NCBI GenBank assembly: GCA_029975295.1
Contig: JARKPK010000086.1
Location: 1-64,000, forward strand
DNA: 64,000 nucleotides
Source: Thermoguttaceae bacterium
GTDB lineage: Bacteria; Planctomycetota; Planctomycetia; Pirellulales; Thermoguttaceae
Reading direction: 5' to 3'
The translations under genes were made by a program, and so were the position numbers. The notes under the pieces are model-generated. The model was not told where the DNA came from. It saw nothing but the letters and a program-made list of their open reading frames with translations, and ran no database searches. Every line of letters starts with the position of its first letter. Position 1 is the first letter of the stretch. Shown in pieces: positions 27,856-39,556 of this stretch.

Positions 27856-28288
27856 TGTCGGTTGCAGCCGGCACGGAGATGGGCCCGGCAGTTTCGCGGT
27901 TTCGGTCTCCCGCATTTGGCCCCCCATGTGCCGACGGGCTGCCGGCTCTTGCAAGATCGGGAACTCGCGTCCGGCCGGGCCGTTTCCTAAAGTTCACTCC
28001 ATGTGAACTGCTTGGTTCTTGGCGGAGAGCCTCAGTCGGCTGTCCGTCGGAAGCGCGGCCGACTGCCAAATTGGCACGTTGCTCGGAGCGTTCGCCGGTC
28101 CCCTCCCGCCCCGGCCGAAAGGCTCAGTTCCGTAAAGCATTGTGTGCCAAATATTTGCGGAATTATTTGCTCGTATTGGCGCGCTAGTTGCGTTTTGTTG
28201 GGCGCAAAACGGATCAGGCTGCCACTATTGGCCTGTGGAAGTCCCATACACAACGATTGTTTCCAGCCCGCAACAGGAGGAATCCGCT
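27856..28288. promoter_or_regulatory. groEL1 upstream region with palindromic ATTGGC/GCCAAT-type elements
   Basis: There is no CIRCE element. Instead TGCCAAATTGGCA (28064-28076) is a perfect palindrome. Related half-sites recur as GCCAAATA (about 28146), GTATTGGC (about 28173) and CTATTGGC (about 28225), which could be operators for heat-shock control (inference). CAGGAGG at 28274-28280 is the groEL1 ribosome site. Confidence 0.3.
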
Positions 28289-29947
28289 GTGGCAAAACAA
28301 CTGGTCTTTGAAGACGCGGCGCGGCAGCCGTTGGCCGCCGGGGTCGGGAAATTGGCCCGAGCGGTCGTGAGCACCTTGGGGCCGCGCGGTCGCAACGCCG
28401 TTTTGGACAAAGGTTGGGGATCCCCGAAGATCACCAAAGACGGCGTCACGGTGGCGAAAGAGATCGATTTGGACGACCCGTACGAGAACCTCGGCGCACA
28501 GTTGGTCAAAGAGGCTGCCTCGAAGACCAACGATGTCGCGGGCGACGGGACGACCACGGCCACGTTGCTGGCCGAGGCGATTTTCCGCGAGGGGCTGAAG
28601 ATGGTGGCCGCCGGCGCCGACCCGATGTCGCTGTCGCGCGGGATCCACAAAGCCGTTGAGGCGGTGGTCGAGTCGATCAAGAAGATGGCCGTGAAGATCG
28701 ACGAGAAGAGCAAGAAAGAGATTGCACAAGTGGCGACCATCGCCGGCAACAATGATCCTTCGATCGGCAACATCTTGGCCGATGCGTTGCTGCGCGTGGG
28801 CCGAAACGGCGTGATTACGGTGGAGGAGGGCAAGTCGTCGGAAACGACCTTCGAGGTGGTCGAGGGGATGCAGTTCGACCGCGGCTATCTCTCACCGCAT
28901 TTTGTTACAAATCAAGAATCGCAGACAGTGGAATTCGAGAAGTGCCTCGTTCTTGTTCACGAAGACAAGATTTCGAGCGCGAAGAACCTGGTGCCGTTGC
29001 TTGAGGCGGTGAGCAAGGAAGGCCGCCCGCTGTTGATCATCGCCGAGGATGTGGAAGGCGAGGCGTTGGCGACTTTGGTGGTGAACAAGCTTCGCGGCAT
29101 TTTGCAGGTGTGCGCGGTTAAGGCGCCGGGCTACGGCGATCGTCGCAAGGCGATGTTGGGCGATATCGCCACGCTGACTGGGGCTCAGCCGATCTTCAAA
29201 GATTTGGGCGTTCAGCTCGACGGCGTGAAGCTGTCGGATCTGGGCGCGGCCAAGAAGGTGGTCATCACTTCCGAGGAAACGACGATGGTCGGCGGCGGCG
29301 GCGACAAGAAGGCGATCGAGGGCCGCGCCGAGCAGATTCGCAAGGAAATCGAAACGACCACCAGCGACTACGATCGCGAAAAGCTCCAGGAACGGTTGGC
29401 CAAGCTCGCCGGAGGGGTGGCGCAGATCAGCGTCGGGGCGGCGACGGAAACCGAAATGAAAGAGCGGAAGGCGTTGATGGAAGACGCTCATCACGCCACC
29501 AAGGCGGCCTTGGAAGAGGGAATTGTGCCCGGCGGCGGCGTCGCGCTATTGCGCAGCGCGAAGGCCCTGGAGAAGCTGGGGCTTGAAGGCGACGAGGCGC
29601 TGGGCGTGAAGATCGTTCAGCAGGTGCTCGACGCTCCGTTGCGGGCAATTGCCGAAAACGCCGGCAAAGACGGCGCGGTGGTCGTCAATCGGGTTCGGCA
29701 GATGAAGGGCAAGGGCGACGGTTACGATGCCGACAAGGACGAATACTGCGACCTGTTTGAAGCGGGCGTAGTCGATCCGGCGAAGGTCGTTCGCACTGCC
29801 CTGCAAAACGCGGCCAGCGTGGCCGGTTTGCTGTTGACGACTTCGTGTTGCATTACGGACCTGCCGAGCAAGGACGACAAGAAGCCGGGTCCGGGAGGCC
29901 CCGGGCACGATCACGACATGGGAGGCATGGGCGGCATGGGGTTCTAG
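28289..29947 (+). CDS. groEL1: Chaperonin GroEL, copy 1 (with GGM tail)
   Basis: The 60-kDa chaperonin subunit that folds proteins in the cytoplasm with GroES and ATP. At 552 residues it is full length. The start is GTG with AGGAGG 8 bases upstream. It keeps the ATP-site motif [11 protein letters not shown], the [13 protein letters not shown] and DGVTVAKEI segments, and the C-terminal Met/Gly tail ([11 protein letters not shown]). Odd points are GWGSPKITK in place of the usual SFGxPTITK and a CC pair near the end ([10 protein letters not shown]). It heads a groEL1-groES-groEL2 cluster but is 189 bases from groES, so it may also be transcribed alone. Confidence 0.96.
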   Translation: MAKQLVFEDAARQPLAAGVGKLARAVVSTLGPRGRNAVLDKGWGSPKITKDGVTVAKEIDLDDPYENLGAQLVKEAASKTNDVAGDGTTTATLLAEAIFREGLKMVAAGADPMSLSRGIHKAVEAVVESIKKMAVKIDEKSKKEIAQVATIAGNNDPSIGNILADALLRVGRNGVITVEEGKSSETTFEVVEGMQFDRGYLSPHFVTNQESQTVEFEKCLVLVHEDKISSAKNLVPLLEAVSKEGRPLLIIAEDVEGEALATLVVNKLRGILQVCAVKAPGYGDRRKAMLGDIATLTGAQPIFKDLGVQLDGVKLSDLGAAKKVVITSEETTMVGGGGDKKAIEGRAEQIRKEIETTTSDYDREKLQERLAKLAGGVAQISVGAATETEMKERKALMEDAHHATKAALEEGIVPGGGVALLRSAKALEKLGLEGDEALGVKIVQQVLDAPLRAIAENAGKDGAVVVNRVRQMKGKGDGYDADKDEYCDLFEAGVVDPAKVVRTALQNAASVAGLLLTTSCCITDLPSKDDKKPGPGGPGHDHDMGGMGGMGF

Positions 29948-30136
29948 GGACGCCAATTGCCGAAAAGGTCGGCTCCGGCGTCACGCGGCTCTCGGCTCTG
30001 TTTGGCGGCGAACGATGACGCCGGCCCGTGGGCCTGATCGGCCGCGTCGCCGCAGCGCGATTGAGTGGTTCTTGGTAGTGATCATTGTCTGATGAATAAC
30101 CAGCTTCGAGATACTCAGTCAATAAGGGATCGAGCA

Positions 30137-30439
30137 ATGAAGGAAATCAAACTGCGTCCGTTGGATGATCGAGTTGTGGTGGAGCCGATGGAGGCGGAAG
30201 AGACCACCGCCGGCGGGATCGTGCTGCCCGATACGGCTAAAGAGAAGCCGCAGCGGGGAACGGTGATTGCCGTTGGGCCGGGCAAGCTGCTCGACAACGG
30301 CAGCCGGGCCGAGGTAGCCGTGGCGCTTGGCGACGAGGTGATCTACGGCAAATACTCGGGGTCGGAGGTTGAAATCGACGGCCGCGAGGTGAAGATTCTT
30401 CGCGAAAGCGACATTTTGGCGAAGGTGGTCAAGTCGTAA
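30137..30439 (+). CDS. groES: Co-chaperonin GroES
   Basis: The 100-residue lid of the chaperonin. The pattern [38 protein letters not shown] contains the mobile loop that docks on Gro[33 protein letters not shown] is the standard C-terminal half. The start ATG follows AAGGGATCG. It lies 45 bases before groEL2, so these two are almost certainly co-transcribed. No CIRCE element precedes it. Confidence 0.97.
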   Translation: MKEIKLRPLDDRVVVEPMEAEETTAGGIVLPDTAKEKPQRGTVIAVGPGKLLDNGSRAEVAVALGDEVIYGKYSGSEVEIDGREVKILRESDILAKVVKS

Positions 30440-30472
30440 CTTCCCGCTGCAACTCGGACCTTTTCTGATTGA

Positions 30473-32104
<1,632 letters not shown>

Positions 32105-32284
32105 AGCAAACCGCGGAGGAGTTCAGGCGGCCTGGGCGAGTGCGACGCGCAGTTGTCCGTGCGCCTTGCTTTCGGCCGTTTTCCTCGTTGTGCGAACCTG
32201 TTTCGTTGCCCGACGGTTCGGCCGGGCTTTGCTTGGCGCTGGGGCTGGGCAGGCGCAGTGTGGTGGAGAAGGTGATGCGACCCG

Positions 32285-32316
32285 CGGGCCACCTCGGCGG
32301 CGAGGTGGCCCGTTTT
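32285..32316 (+). terminator. Rho-independent terminator of the groES-groEL2 unit
   Basis: CGGGCCACCTCG (32285-32296) pairs perfectly with CGAGGTGGCCCG (32301-32312) around a GCGG loop, followed at once by TTTT. Confidence 0.9.
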
Positions 32317-32487
32317 CAATCTCGGGCGATTGGACGCAACGGCCGCTGCCCGGGATGCCCCGCTGCACCGATGCAGCCGACCGCTCAGAGCGGAGTTGCT
32401 CCGGCGGGGGCGCGCTGATCGCTTGCGGGAAAGAACCGAACGCCAGTTGCGCGAAAGCGTCGTTTTCGAATCGACCAACGGCGAGTT

Positions 32488-33606
32488 ATGCCAGTTATGG
32501 CGGCCAAACGCGACTACTACGAAGTGCTCGGGGTGAGCCGGTCCGCCACGGCGAAAGAGTTGGCGGAGGCCTATCGCAAGCTCGCGCTGAAATACCACCC
32601 CGACCGCAACCCCGGCGACGCCGAGGCCGTCGAGCGGTTCAAGGAGGCGGCGGAAGCCTTCGAGGTGCTCAACGATTCCCAGAAGCGCGAGCTGTATGAT
32701 CGCTACGGGCACGCCGGGTTGGAAAACGGCGGTTCGCCGCGGTTCCACGATGTCAACGACATTTTTTCCGCGTTCGGCGACATCTTCGGTTTCGGCGATA
32801 TCTTCGGGGGTGGCGGCAGCCGTTCGCGGCGCGGCGCCGATACCCAGTGCGAAGTGACGATCGATCTGATCGAGGCCTCGCGCGGGGTGACCAAGGAGAT
32901 TCAATTCCATCGCATGCAGCCGTGCGAAACATGCGGTGGAACCGGGGCACGGCCCGGCACACAGCCCGAACGATGTCGTTATTGCGGCGGGCGCGGTCGC
33001 GTGGTGCAATCGATGGGCATCTTCTCGATGCAAACAACGTGCCCTTCGTGCCGCGGCGAAGGATCGACGATCCGTGAAAAATGCGACGATTGCCGCGGCG
33101 AAGGATACCTGTCGCGCCGAGTTTCGCTCCGCGTGAACATCCCGGCCGGCGTCGACGATCAAGTTCAATTGCGCGTTCGTGGGGAAGGCCATCCCAGTCC
33201 GAGCGGCGGCCCGCCCGGCGATTGCATCGTGCTGGTTCACGTGCGCGAACACGAGCTTTTCCAGCGCAACGGGCATCATTTGGTGTGCCAGGTGCCGATC
33301 AGCTACAGTCAGGCCGCCTTGGGGGCGATGATCGACGTTCCCACACTCGACGGCCGACGGCAGCTTGAAGTGCCGCCGGGCACTCAATCGGGCGAAGTGT
33401 TTCCCCTAAAGGGCATGGGCATGCCCGATCCCCACTCGCGCCGGCGAGGCGACCTGCTGGTTCAAGTGCATATCGAGGTGCCGCGGAAGTTGTCGGCTGA
33501 TCACGAAAACCTGCTCCGCCGGTTGGCCGACATTGAAGAGCGCCAGGTGTCTCCGCGCCGCAAATCGTTTTTCGAGAAAATTAGGGCCTATTTCCAGTCG
33601 GAGTGA
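32488..33606 (+). CDS. dnaJ: Chaperone DnaJ
   Basis: Hsp70 co-chaperone that stimulates DnaK. Its 372 residues have the full layout: J domain with the HPD triad (YHPDRNPGD), a Gly/Phe-rich linker ([20 protein letters not shown]), four zinc repeats ([32 protein letters not shown]), and the C-terminal substrate-binding domains ([19 protein letters not shown] onward). An ATG 9 bases inside ([10 protein letters not shown]) is an equally possible start. dnaK is not in the window; grpE follows. Confidence 0.95.
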   Translation: MPVMAAKRDYYEVLGVSRSATAKELAEAYRKLALKYHPDRNPGDAEAVERFKEAAEAFEVLNDSQKRELYDRYGHAGLENGGSPRFHDVNDIFSAFGDIFGFGDIFGGGGSRSRRGADTQCEVTIDLIEASRGVTKEIQFHRMQPCETCGGTGARPGTQPERCRYCGGRGRVVQSMGIFSMQTTCPSCRGEGSTIREKCDDCRGEGYLSRRVSLRVNIPAGVDDQVQLRVRGEGHPSPSGGPPGDCIVLVHVREHELFQRNGHHLVCQVPISYSQAALGAMIDVPTLDGRRQLEVPPGTQSGEVFPLKGMGMPDPHSRRRGDLLVQVHIEVPRKLSADHENLLRRLADIEERQVSPRRKSFFEKIRAYFQSE

Positions 33607-33735
33607 TGTGCGGCGGAGAAGTTGAGCCGCCGATGGACGCTGTGTGATTCGTCCGCACGATTGATTCACCCGATTCACCTGCGGACATCCGAAAGATGAG
33701 TGAAGTCCACCGGCCAAATAGCGAGGGCGACAACC

Positions 33736-34443
33736 GTGAGCAAACACGCGAAACATCACGAACACGAAGCGAAGCAAAATCTGCACGAACATTCGGCCGC
33801 CAAGGGCGCGGAACCGAAGGCGGACCCGGGGGCGACAGCGGAGCAAGCCGCCGCCAAAGGGGCGGAAGTTGGGCAGCCAGCGTCGGGCGAAGCCGAGTCG
33901 GCCCCGCCGCAGCATGCAGGCGAACTGCCGGCCGAAATTGCCGCACAATTGGCCGCTGCTCGCGACCGCGAACTGAGGCTGCTGGCCGAGTTGGACAACA
34001 CGCGGAAGCGCGCCGAGCGCGAGATTGCCGAAGAGCGCCGCTACGCCAATCTGCCGTTGATGCGCGACTTGTTGCCGGTGCTCGACAACGTGTTTCGGGC
34101 GATTGAGGCGGGGGAGAAGTCGCCGGGGGCCGAGCCGATCGTACAGGGGATGCGGTTGGTGGCCGAACAGTTGGAGAACGTGTTGCGGCGGCATCATTGC
34201 GTGCGAATCGAGGCCCAAGGCGCCGCGTTCGATCCGCACCAGCACGAGGCGATTGCGCAAATGGCGAGCAATGAAACGCCGGCGCAACACGTTTCGGCCG
34301 TGGCTCTGCAAGGTTTTCGCTTGCACGATCGCGTGGTGCGGCCGAGCCAAGTCGTGGTTTCTTCCGGGCCAGCGGGTGGAACGGCAACGGCGGGGGCCGA
34401 TGCGGGCCCAGCGGCCGACTCGGCGTCGTCAGCCGACAGTTAG
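33736..34443 (+). CDS. grpE: Nucleotide exchange factor GrpE
   Basis: Releases ADP from DnaK. Of 235 residues, the first ~75 are a low-complexity His/Ala/Glu-rich extension (KHAKHHEHEAKQNLHEHSAAKG), then the long coiled-coil helix (LAAARDRELRLLAELDNTRKRAERE) and the beta domain with LLPVLDNVFRAIEAG, CVRIEAQGAAFDPHQHEAIAQ and GFRLHDRVVRPSQVVVS. I chose the GTG at 33736 because GAGGG lies 8 bases upstream; a GTG at 33700 is possible. It lies 129 bases after dnaJ. Confidence 0.93.
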   Translation: MSKHAKHHEHEAKQNLHEHSAAKGAEPKADPGATAEQAAAKGAEVGQPASGEAESAPPQHAGELPAEIAAQLAAARDRELRLLAELDNTRKRAEREIAEERRYANLPLMRDLLPVLDNVFRAIEAGEKSPGAEPIVQGMRLVAEQLENVLRRHHCVRIEAQGAAFDPHQHEAIAQMASNETPAQHVSAVALQGFRLHDRVVRPSQVVVSSGPAGGTATAGADAGPAADSASSADS

Positions 34444-34728
34444 CAGGGCGTTGCGGCGGTGGCGGCGGATTGGGGCCGAGCCGCGCTTCGCACCCAGAAC
34501 ATTAGTATTGCCTCAACCGTGGCGAACTTTTTGGGGGCGAAGAACACCGCCGCCGTGCGGGCGAAGATTAGTGTGTACTCAGTTGTTTTGGCTTTGATGG
34601 ACTAAGTTGGGGTCTCAGCAGCGAATGCAGCGACGGCGGCGCGACGTTGCCGACAACTTCGGCCCGCCATCTGTTCGTCCGTTTGAATCGCTGGTCTGAG
34701 AGCCGTTTTTTCGCAAAGGTGATGCATC

Positions 34729-35022
34729 ATGCCGACTTACGACTACCTGTGCGAGGCTTGCCGCCACGAGTTCGAGGAATTCCAGTCGATCACGGCAGAG
34801 CCGTTGAAGAAATGCCCGGCCTGCGGGCGCAAGAAACTGCGGCGATTGATCGGCGGCGGGGCGGCAGTTGTGTTCAAAGGTTCGGGGTTCTATCAAACCG
34901 ACTATCGTAGTGAATCGTACAAGAAGGCCGCAGCCTCGGAATCGGGCGGCGGCAAGAGCACGTGCGGCAACGGGGCGTGCAAGGCCGAGAGCAAGTGCGC
35001 CGCGGCCCCGAGTAAAGAGTAG
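34729..35022 (+). CDS. FmdB-type zinc-ribbon protein
   Basis: A 97-residue small protein. MPTYDYLCEACRHEFEEFQSI and KKCPACGRKKLRRLIGGGAAVVFKGSGFYQTDYR give the FmdB/regulatory zinc-ribbon pattern with two CxxC pairs. A Ser/Gly/Lys tail with three more Cys (STCGNGACKAESKC) follows. It was first noted near formamidase genes, but the function is unknown in most bacteria; its position after grpE suggests a housekeeping role. Confidence 0.9.
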   Translation: MPTYDYLCEACRHEFEEFQSITAEPLKKCPACGRKKLRRLIGGGAAVVFKGSGFYQTDYRSESYKKAAASESGGGKSTCGNGACKAESKCAAAPSKE

Positions 35023-35283
35023 GGCAATCGAACCGCGACAGAGCCGCAGAGTGTGACGTGTTGTCTTTCGTGCTGCGGCGATCGACGGATTTCGATGCTC
35101 GGCCGAGGTCTGCATGGAGCAGTTTGCGAGGGGGCGCCTTCTCCGGATCGAAACGGCGGCATAAAGAGCGACTCATTATTGGGTTTCTCGCAGCCGACGG
35201 CCCGGTGATTCTCGCCGCCCATGTTGGTTCTGCGCCTTGTATGAATTCGCTCGGTCGCGTGAACGATCTGTCACCCAACGGCC

Positions 35284-35472
35284 ATGGCTCGCATTGAATG
35301 TCCGATCTGCCGCCGCGAGTTTGAAGCCGAGCGAAGCCCGGCGATGCCCTTTTGCTGCGAACGATGCCGGCTGATCGATTTGGGCCGATGGCTCGACGAA
35401 CGCTACCAGATTCCCATTGAGAGCCCGGATGAAGCGGATGAGAGCGAGCAACCGTCCGCGGACGATCCCTAG
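35284..35472 (+). CDS. yacG: DNA gyrase inhibitor YacG
   Basis: A 62-residue zinc protein. CPIC (Cys 6/9) and [19 protein letters not shown] match the YacG family, in which four Cys bind zinc; an extra Cys sits beside the third ligand. Escherichia coli YacG inhibits gyrase; the role in this lineage is by homology only. The acidic C-terminus is usual. It has no close operon partner. Confidence 0.9.
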   Translation: MARIECPICRREFEAERSPAMPFCCERCRLIDLGRWLDERYQIPIESPDEADESEQPSADDP

Positions 35473-35936
35473 GGAATCATCAAGGACACAGCCGTCGCTC
35501 GTCCGGCGGCGGATCATATCGTGGGCATCGGGCCGTTTCGTTTCCCGCCCCAAGGGCGATTTCTTTGCCCGCCCAAGGCCTCGCGATTGCGGCAAAACCG
35601 CCGGACGCAGCTCTGTTGAAGCACGAAGCACCGGCACTATTTTTCCGGGCGACACTTGCGTTGCCCGACGGCGCCGATCACAATCGTTCGCGTCAGCTTG
35701 CGCCCCGTGAGATTAGGCCGGCGGAAGGCGGAGCCTGCGAGTCCGCGCGTCAACGGCGCGGCAACCGGCGTTCCGCGGAAGCCGGACGTTGGTTGTCTCT
35801 CGCGAATCGCTATCAAGCAGGTCGGCCGTTGTCGGGCGATCAAGCGTCTTCTGGTTTCATGAATACCCTTGGGAGGCCGCGCAGACCGTGCTTCCTGGTT
35901 TCGGAGCGAGCGGTCGGGCGTCGGCAGGAGGCAGCC
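35473..35936. other. 464-bp spacer yacG / beta-helix gene
   Basis: No gene, RNA or terminator recognised. The last bases contain AGGAGG, the ribosome site of the next gene. Confidence 0.4.
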
Positions 35937-37319
35937 ATGCGGGTTGCAGCAGATTTCGGGCGGTGGTTCTGGCGGCAGATGCGACCGATCGCGGCTCTTC
36001 TGCCGGCACTGGCAGCGGCCGGCGCGATTGCCGCTGCCTCGGCGCAGGCCGAGCAGTGGGATGTTGGGCCGGGCAAGCAATTCAAGCGGATCGAAGACGC
36101 CGTGGCCCGCGCAGCCGACGGCGATGTGATTCGCGTCTTCCCGCAGGAAGGCGGTCGTCCGTACGAGCAGACTGCTGTCTTCGTCCGGCAGAAGCGGCTG
36201 ACAATTTGCGGCATGCCGGCTCAGCCCGGGCAGCGCGTGGCGATCGACGGCAAGGGCTTCGATTACAGCGGCCGCGGCAGCACTCCGCGAGCCATCTTCC
36301 AATTCAACGCCGGAACGGACGATTGCGTGCTGGAAAACTTCGAACTCTTCGGCGCCAAGAACCAAAGCCACAACGGGGCCGGCGTGCGGATCAACCAGGC
36401 CAATAATGTCGTTATCCGCAACTGCTCGATCCACGACAACGACATGGGAATCATGTCGAACGGCGATGGCTCGCTCGAACGCGGCCGGAATCAATTGATC
36501 GAGTACTGCGAAATCTTCCGCAACGGCGCGACTGCCGATCCGGGCAGGAACCACAACCTGTATCTGGGAGGAACCAGCGTCGTTGTTCGGTTCTGTCATA
36601 TTCACGGCAGCACAACAGGGCACAACGTCAAGAGCCGCGCCCATTACAACCGGGTTGAGTACTGCTACATCCATAGCTCGGCCAATCGCGAGTTCGACCT
36701 GGTCGATGCCGCGGAGACGGCCCAGCCGGGCAGTCACACGTTGCTTCTGGCTAACGTGATCGTTAAGGATCCGAATTGCTCCGGCAATCGCGCGGTCGTG
36801 CATTTCGGACAGGATGGCGGACGGGAGCATGACGGAACGTTGCATCTGTGCTTCAACACCATTGTCACGCCGTTTATTGCGCCGGTGGTGGAGCTTTCTT
36901 CGCCCCAGGCGTCGGCGGCGTTGGTGGGCAACTTGGTCGTCGACCGCGGGGGACGGCAGGCGGGACAAGTGCTTGCCTGGGCCCGCGCGGGGGCCAAGAT
37001 CGACCGGGTCACCGGGGCGCACAACGGTTTTGCGGGCAGCTTTTCCGCGCCCGGCGCTGCGATTGACGTTGAGTCGCAGCGTCTGACGCCTCCGGCCGGC
37101 GGATGGTTCGTTGCGCCTGATCGGCATGATTTTCGCTTGACGGCCGAGGCCGCCCGGGTCGCCCTTTTCCGCGGCGATTTCGATGCTCGGAAACTGCCGC
37201 TTGGTGCGGGCGAGGCGGCGCCGTCCGAACCGCTCCTGAAATGGCGCTACGCGCATCCGGCTCGGCGCGAGGCGCGGCCGGTTGAGACGCAGCGGCTGCT
37301 CGGCGCGATGGCTCGGTAG
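35937..37319 (+). CDS. Secreted right-handed parallel beta-helix protein
   Basis: A 460-residue exported protein. The ATG at 35937 follows AGGAGG by 5 bases and starts a signal peptide (FWRQMRPIAALLPALAAAGA, cleavage after ASAQA near residue 38). The mature protein opens with QFKRIEDAVARAADGDVIRVFPQ, the typical start of pectate-lyase-like beta-helices. Repeating rungs follow (NNVVIRNCSIHDNDMGI, NQLIEYCEIFRNG, VVRFCHIHGSTTGHNVKSR, NRVEYCYIHSSANREFD). These folds act on or bind polysaccharides, but no catalytic residues can be assigned. The DUF1080 group 9 kb away also suggests sugar use. Confidence 0.82.
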   Translation: MRVAADFGRWFWRQMRPIAALLPALAAAGAIAAASAQAEQWDVGPGKQFKRIEDAVARAADGDVIRVFPQEGGRPYEQTAVFVRQKRLTICGMPAQPGQRVAIDGKGFDYSGRGSTPRAIFQFNAGTDDCVLENFELFGAKNQSHNGAGVRINQANNVVIRNCSIHDNDMGIMSNGDGSLERGRNQLIEYCEIFRNGATADPGRNHNLYLGGTSVVVRFCHIHGSTTGHNVKSRAHYNRVEYCYIHSSANREFDLVDAAETAQPGSHTLLLANVIVKDPNCSGNRAVVHFGQDGGREHDGTLHLCFNTIVTPFIAPVVELSSPQASAALVGNLVVDRGGRQAGQVLAWARAGAKIDRVTGAHNGFAGSFSAPGAAIDVESQRLTPPAGGWFVAPDRHDFRLTAEAARVALFRGDFDARKLPLGAGEAAPSEPLLKWRYAHPARREARPVETQRLLGAMAR

Positions 37320-37419
37320 GTTGCGCGGGGCCGCGCCGCGAGCCGTCTGGCATTTGCGTGGCTGGAACAACGAACGGCAGGCCGACTGTCGGCCTGTACT
37401 GGGAGCGACAATCGCGGCG

Positions 37420-38319
37420 ATGGTTGAAAACGCACCGAATGGCGATTCCTTGGCGGCGTCGATCTGTTCGCAAACGTTCGTCCGAACATGCGAGTTCTGG
37501 GAACAGCTTGCATCGACGAACGACCGCGCGGCCGCGTTGGCGGACGTGGAACCCGAGCGGCTTCCGCTGCTCGTCTGGGCCGAGCGCCAGACGGCCGGAC
37601 GCGGACGGGGCGGTCATCATTGGTGGTCGGCCGAGGGCGCGTTGACCATCAGTCTTCTCATGGAAGGCAAAGACTGTTCCGGCCGCTTCCTGACAGCGCC
37701 TGATGGATTGGGCGGCGCTGTTTCGGCCCGCCCTTGGGACGCCGAAGCGTTGAAGGGGCAATCAGATTGGCAACGGCCGCAGCGTCCGTCCGTTTCGCGT
37801 TCTGCGCTGGTGTCGCTTGCTGCCGCGTTGGCTGTGATCGACGCAGTCCGGCCGCTCGTTGATGTCGAGGTTGGGCTGCATTGGCCCAACGATGTGTTTG
37901 CGTCGGGGCGAAAGCTGTCGGGGGTGTTGATCGAGGTGCTGCCCAACGGCCGACACATTCTTGGCGTGGGCGTCAATGCGAACAACTCGTCGGCCGCAGC
38001 GCCCGATGGGCTGCGCCGGCGATTGATTAGCCTGGCTGAGCTGTGTTCACAGCCCGTCGATCGGGCGGCGTTGGTCGTGGCTTTTTGCGAGGGCCTGCGG
38101 CGTTGGCTGGAGCAGTTGAGGGAAGACGCCCATGCCGTAGCCGAGGCGGCCGATCGCGCATGTTTGCAGCGGGGATGGACGTTGACGATTCGCGACGGGC
38201 AAACCGAGGCCACCGGCCGGTGCGAGGGTATCGATCGTTGGGGCCGACTTTGCCTGCTTGTTCCTCCGGCGGGAATGCGTTGCTTCGCCAGCGGCATGCT
38301 GATGCACGGGACCGATTGA
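37420..38319 (+). CDS. birA: Biotin--[acetyl-CoA-carboxylase] ligase, catalytic type without HTH
   Basis: Activates biotin and attaches it to the carboxyl carrier protein. The 299-residue product has no N-terminal repressor HTH. Motifs: ASTNDRA, the biotinyl-AMP loop GRGRGGHHW, HWPNDVFASGRKLSGVLIEV with the catalytic Lys in GRKLSG, and GVGVNANN. The common KWPND has His in place of Lys here. About 30 extra residues separate SLLM from SALVSLAAALAV. The ATG at 37420 starts the family-like part, 100 bases after the beta-helix gene. It converges with tsaD. Confidence 0.9.
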   Translation: MVENAPNGDSLAASICSQTFVRTCEFWEQLASTNDRAAALADVEPERLPLLVWAERQTAGRGRGGHHWWSAEGALTISLLMEGKDCSGRFLTAPDGLGGAVSARPWDAEALKGQSDWQRPQRPSVSRSALVSLAAALAVIDAVRPLVDVEVGLHWPNDVFASGRKLSGVLIEVLPNGRHILGVGVNANNSSAAAPDGLRRRLISLAELCSQPVDRAALVVAFCEGLRRWLEQLREDAHAVAEAADRACLQRGWTLTIRDGQTEATGRCEGIDRWGRLCLLVPPAGMRCFASGMLMHGTD

Positions 38320-38434
38320 TCGAATCGAACGGCGCAATCGATTTCCGGCGAAGCGATGTCGGGCCGATTCATACGTGTTCTCAATCGCCTGTCGCCTGCC
38401 ATGCGGCCGCATGCCCACGCTTGTTCGCGGGAGG

Positions 38435-39481
38435 CTAAGCTTTTTTCGCAGTCGCATGTTTCGGCCGGATCAGGCCTGGAAAGGCGTCGAGGTCCAGCGT
38501 TTCAATCAATCCGGCGCGAAGGCGTTCCAGGGCGATGGCGCCCATCACCGCGTTGTCGGTGCAGAGCTTCAAGGGGGCAATCACCAGACTGATGCCTCGG
38601 CGTTCGGCCTCGAACTGGAGCCGCTCTCGGAATCGCGCGTTGGCCGCCACACCGCCGCCGACACAAAGCGTCGAAAGCCCCGATGCCCGCAACGCCTGCA
38701 TGGCTTTGGCCACGAGGCAATCGACCACGGCCTCTTGAAAGCTGGCCGCGATGTCCGCCACGAATTGCGGCGGCAGATTCAACGACGAAAAATCCGGCTT
38801 GCCCGGCCCGACCAGTTGGTAACGCACTGCGGTTTTCAGTCCGCTAAAACTGAAATCGAGCCGAGGTTCGTCGATCAACGCTCGCGGAAACGCGAACGCC
38901 CGGGGGTTGCCGCTGGCGGCGGCCTTCTGGATCGATGGGCCGCCCGGGAAAGGCAGGCCGAGCATTTGCGCAACCTTGTCGAACGCCTCTCCAGCGGCAT
39001 CGTCGATCGTGCCGCCGAGATATTCGAATTCCAGCGGGCTGGAACAGCGAAAGAGGCTGGTGTGTCCGCCGCTGACGATCAGACCGACACACGGGAAGAC
39101 CTCGCGGCCGGCCGCAATGCGGCAGGCGTAGATGTGGGCCTGAAGATGATTGATGGCGATCAAAGGCTTTCCGGCGGCGGCACAGAGCGTTTTGGCGGCC
39201 ACCAAGCCCACCAGCAACGAGCCGGCCAGGCCGGGCGTATTCGCCACGGCCACTGCGTCGATTTGGTCGAGCGTCAATTGCGCGCGGCGGAGCGCCTCGT
39301 CAATTACCGGAAGAATTCGCTCCAGATGGGCGCGCGAGGCGATCTCCGGCACCACGCCGCCGAATCGTTGATGCAGCGCGTCTTGCGACGCCACCACTTC
39401 GCCGAGAACCGTCGGACCATCGCCGACGACAGCCGCCGCCGTCTCGTCGCACGTTGTTTCAATGCAGAGGATTCGTGCCAT
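38435..39481 (-). CDS. tsaD: tRNA N6-adenosine threonylcarbamoyltransferase
   Basis: Transfers threonylcarbamoyl to A37 of ANN-decoding tRNAs with TsaB and TsaE. The 348-residue product has the ASKHA-fold motifs ILCIETTCDETAAAVV, PGLAGSLLVGLVAAKTL, the metal-binding INHLQAHIYA (family NHLxGH), IVSGGHTSL, DDAAGEAFDKVA and GGVAANARFRERL. It is the last gene of a minus-strand run starting with the pseudouridine synthase; pyrK ends 75 bases upstream of it. Confidence 0.97.
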   Translation of the reverse strand: MARILCIETTCDETAAAVVGDGPTVLGEVVASQDALHQRFGGVVPEIASRAHLERILPVIDEALRRAQLTLDQIDAVAVANTPGLAGSLLVGLVAAKTLCAAAGKPLIAINHLQAHIYACRIAAGREVFPCVGLIVSGGHTSLFRCSSPLEFEYLGGTIDDAAGEAFDKVAQMLGLPFPGGPSIQKAAASGNPRAFAFPRALIDEPRLDFSFSGLKTAVRYQLVGPGKPDFSSLNLPPQFVADIAASFQEAVVDCLVAKAMQALRASGLSTLCVGGGVAANARFRERLQFEAERRGISLVIAPLKLCTDNAVMGAIALERLRAGLIETLDLDAFPGLIRPKHATAKKA

Positions 39482-39556
39482 GTTTCGTTCACTGCTTCAG
39501 AGAACCAGCGGCCTTGCCGCACCCGTGGCGGGCGTCAGAGACCCCGGCGACGACGG

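Noticed and set aside
29948-30136. CIRCE element upstream of groES
   Set aside because: I looked for the TTAGCACTC-N9-GAGTGCTAA pattern here and upstream of groEL1; it is absent.
35637-37370. 577-codon open frame opposite the beta-helix gene
   Set aside because: Antisense to a gene with signal peptide and beta-helix rungs; no domain of its own.
37420-38319. Inactive biotin ligase because KWPND reads HWPND
   Set aside because: The biotinyl-AMP loop and the catalytic Lys in GRKLSG are intact, so the single change is not enough to call it inactive.
38400-38413. 14-base palindrome CATGCGGCCGCATG between birA and tsaD
   Set aside because: It is perfect but short and GC-rich, with no loop or T-run; it could be chance or a minor hairpin between convergent genes.
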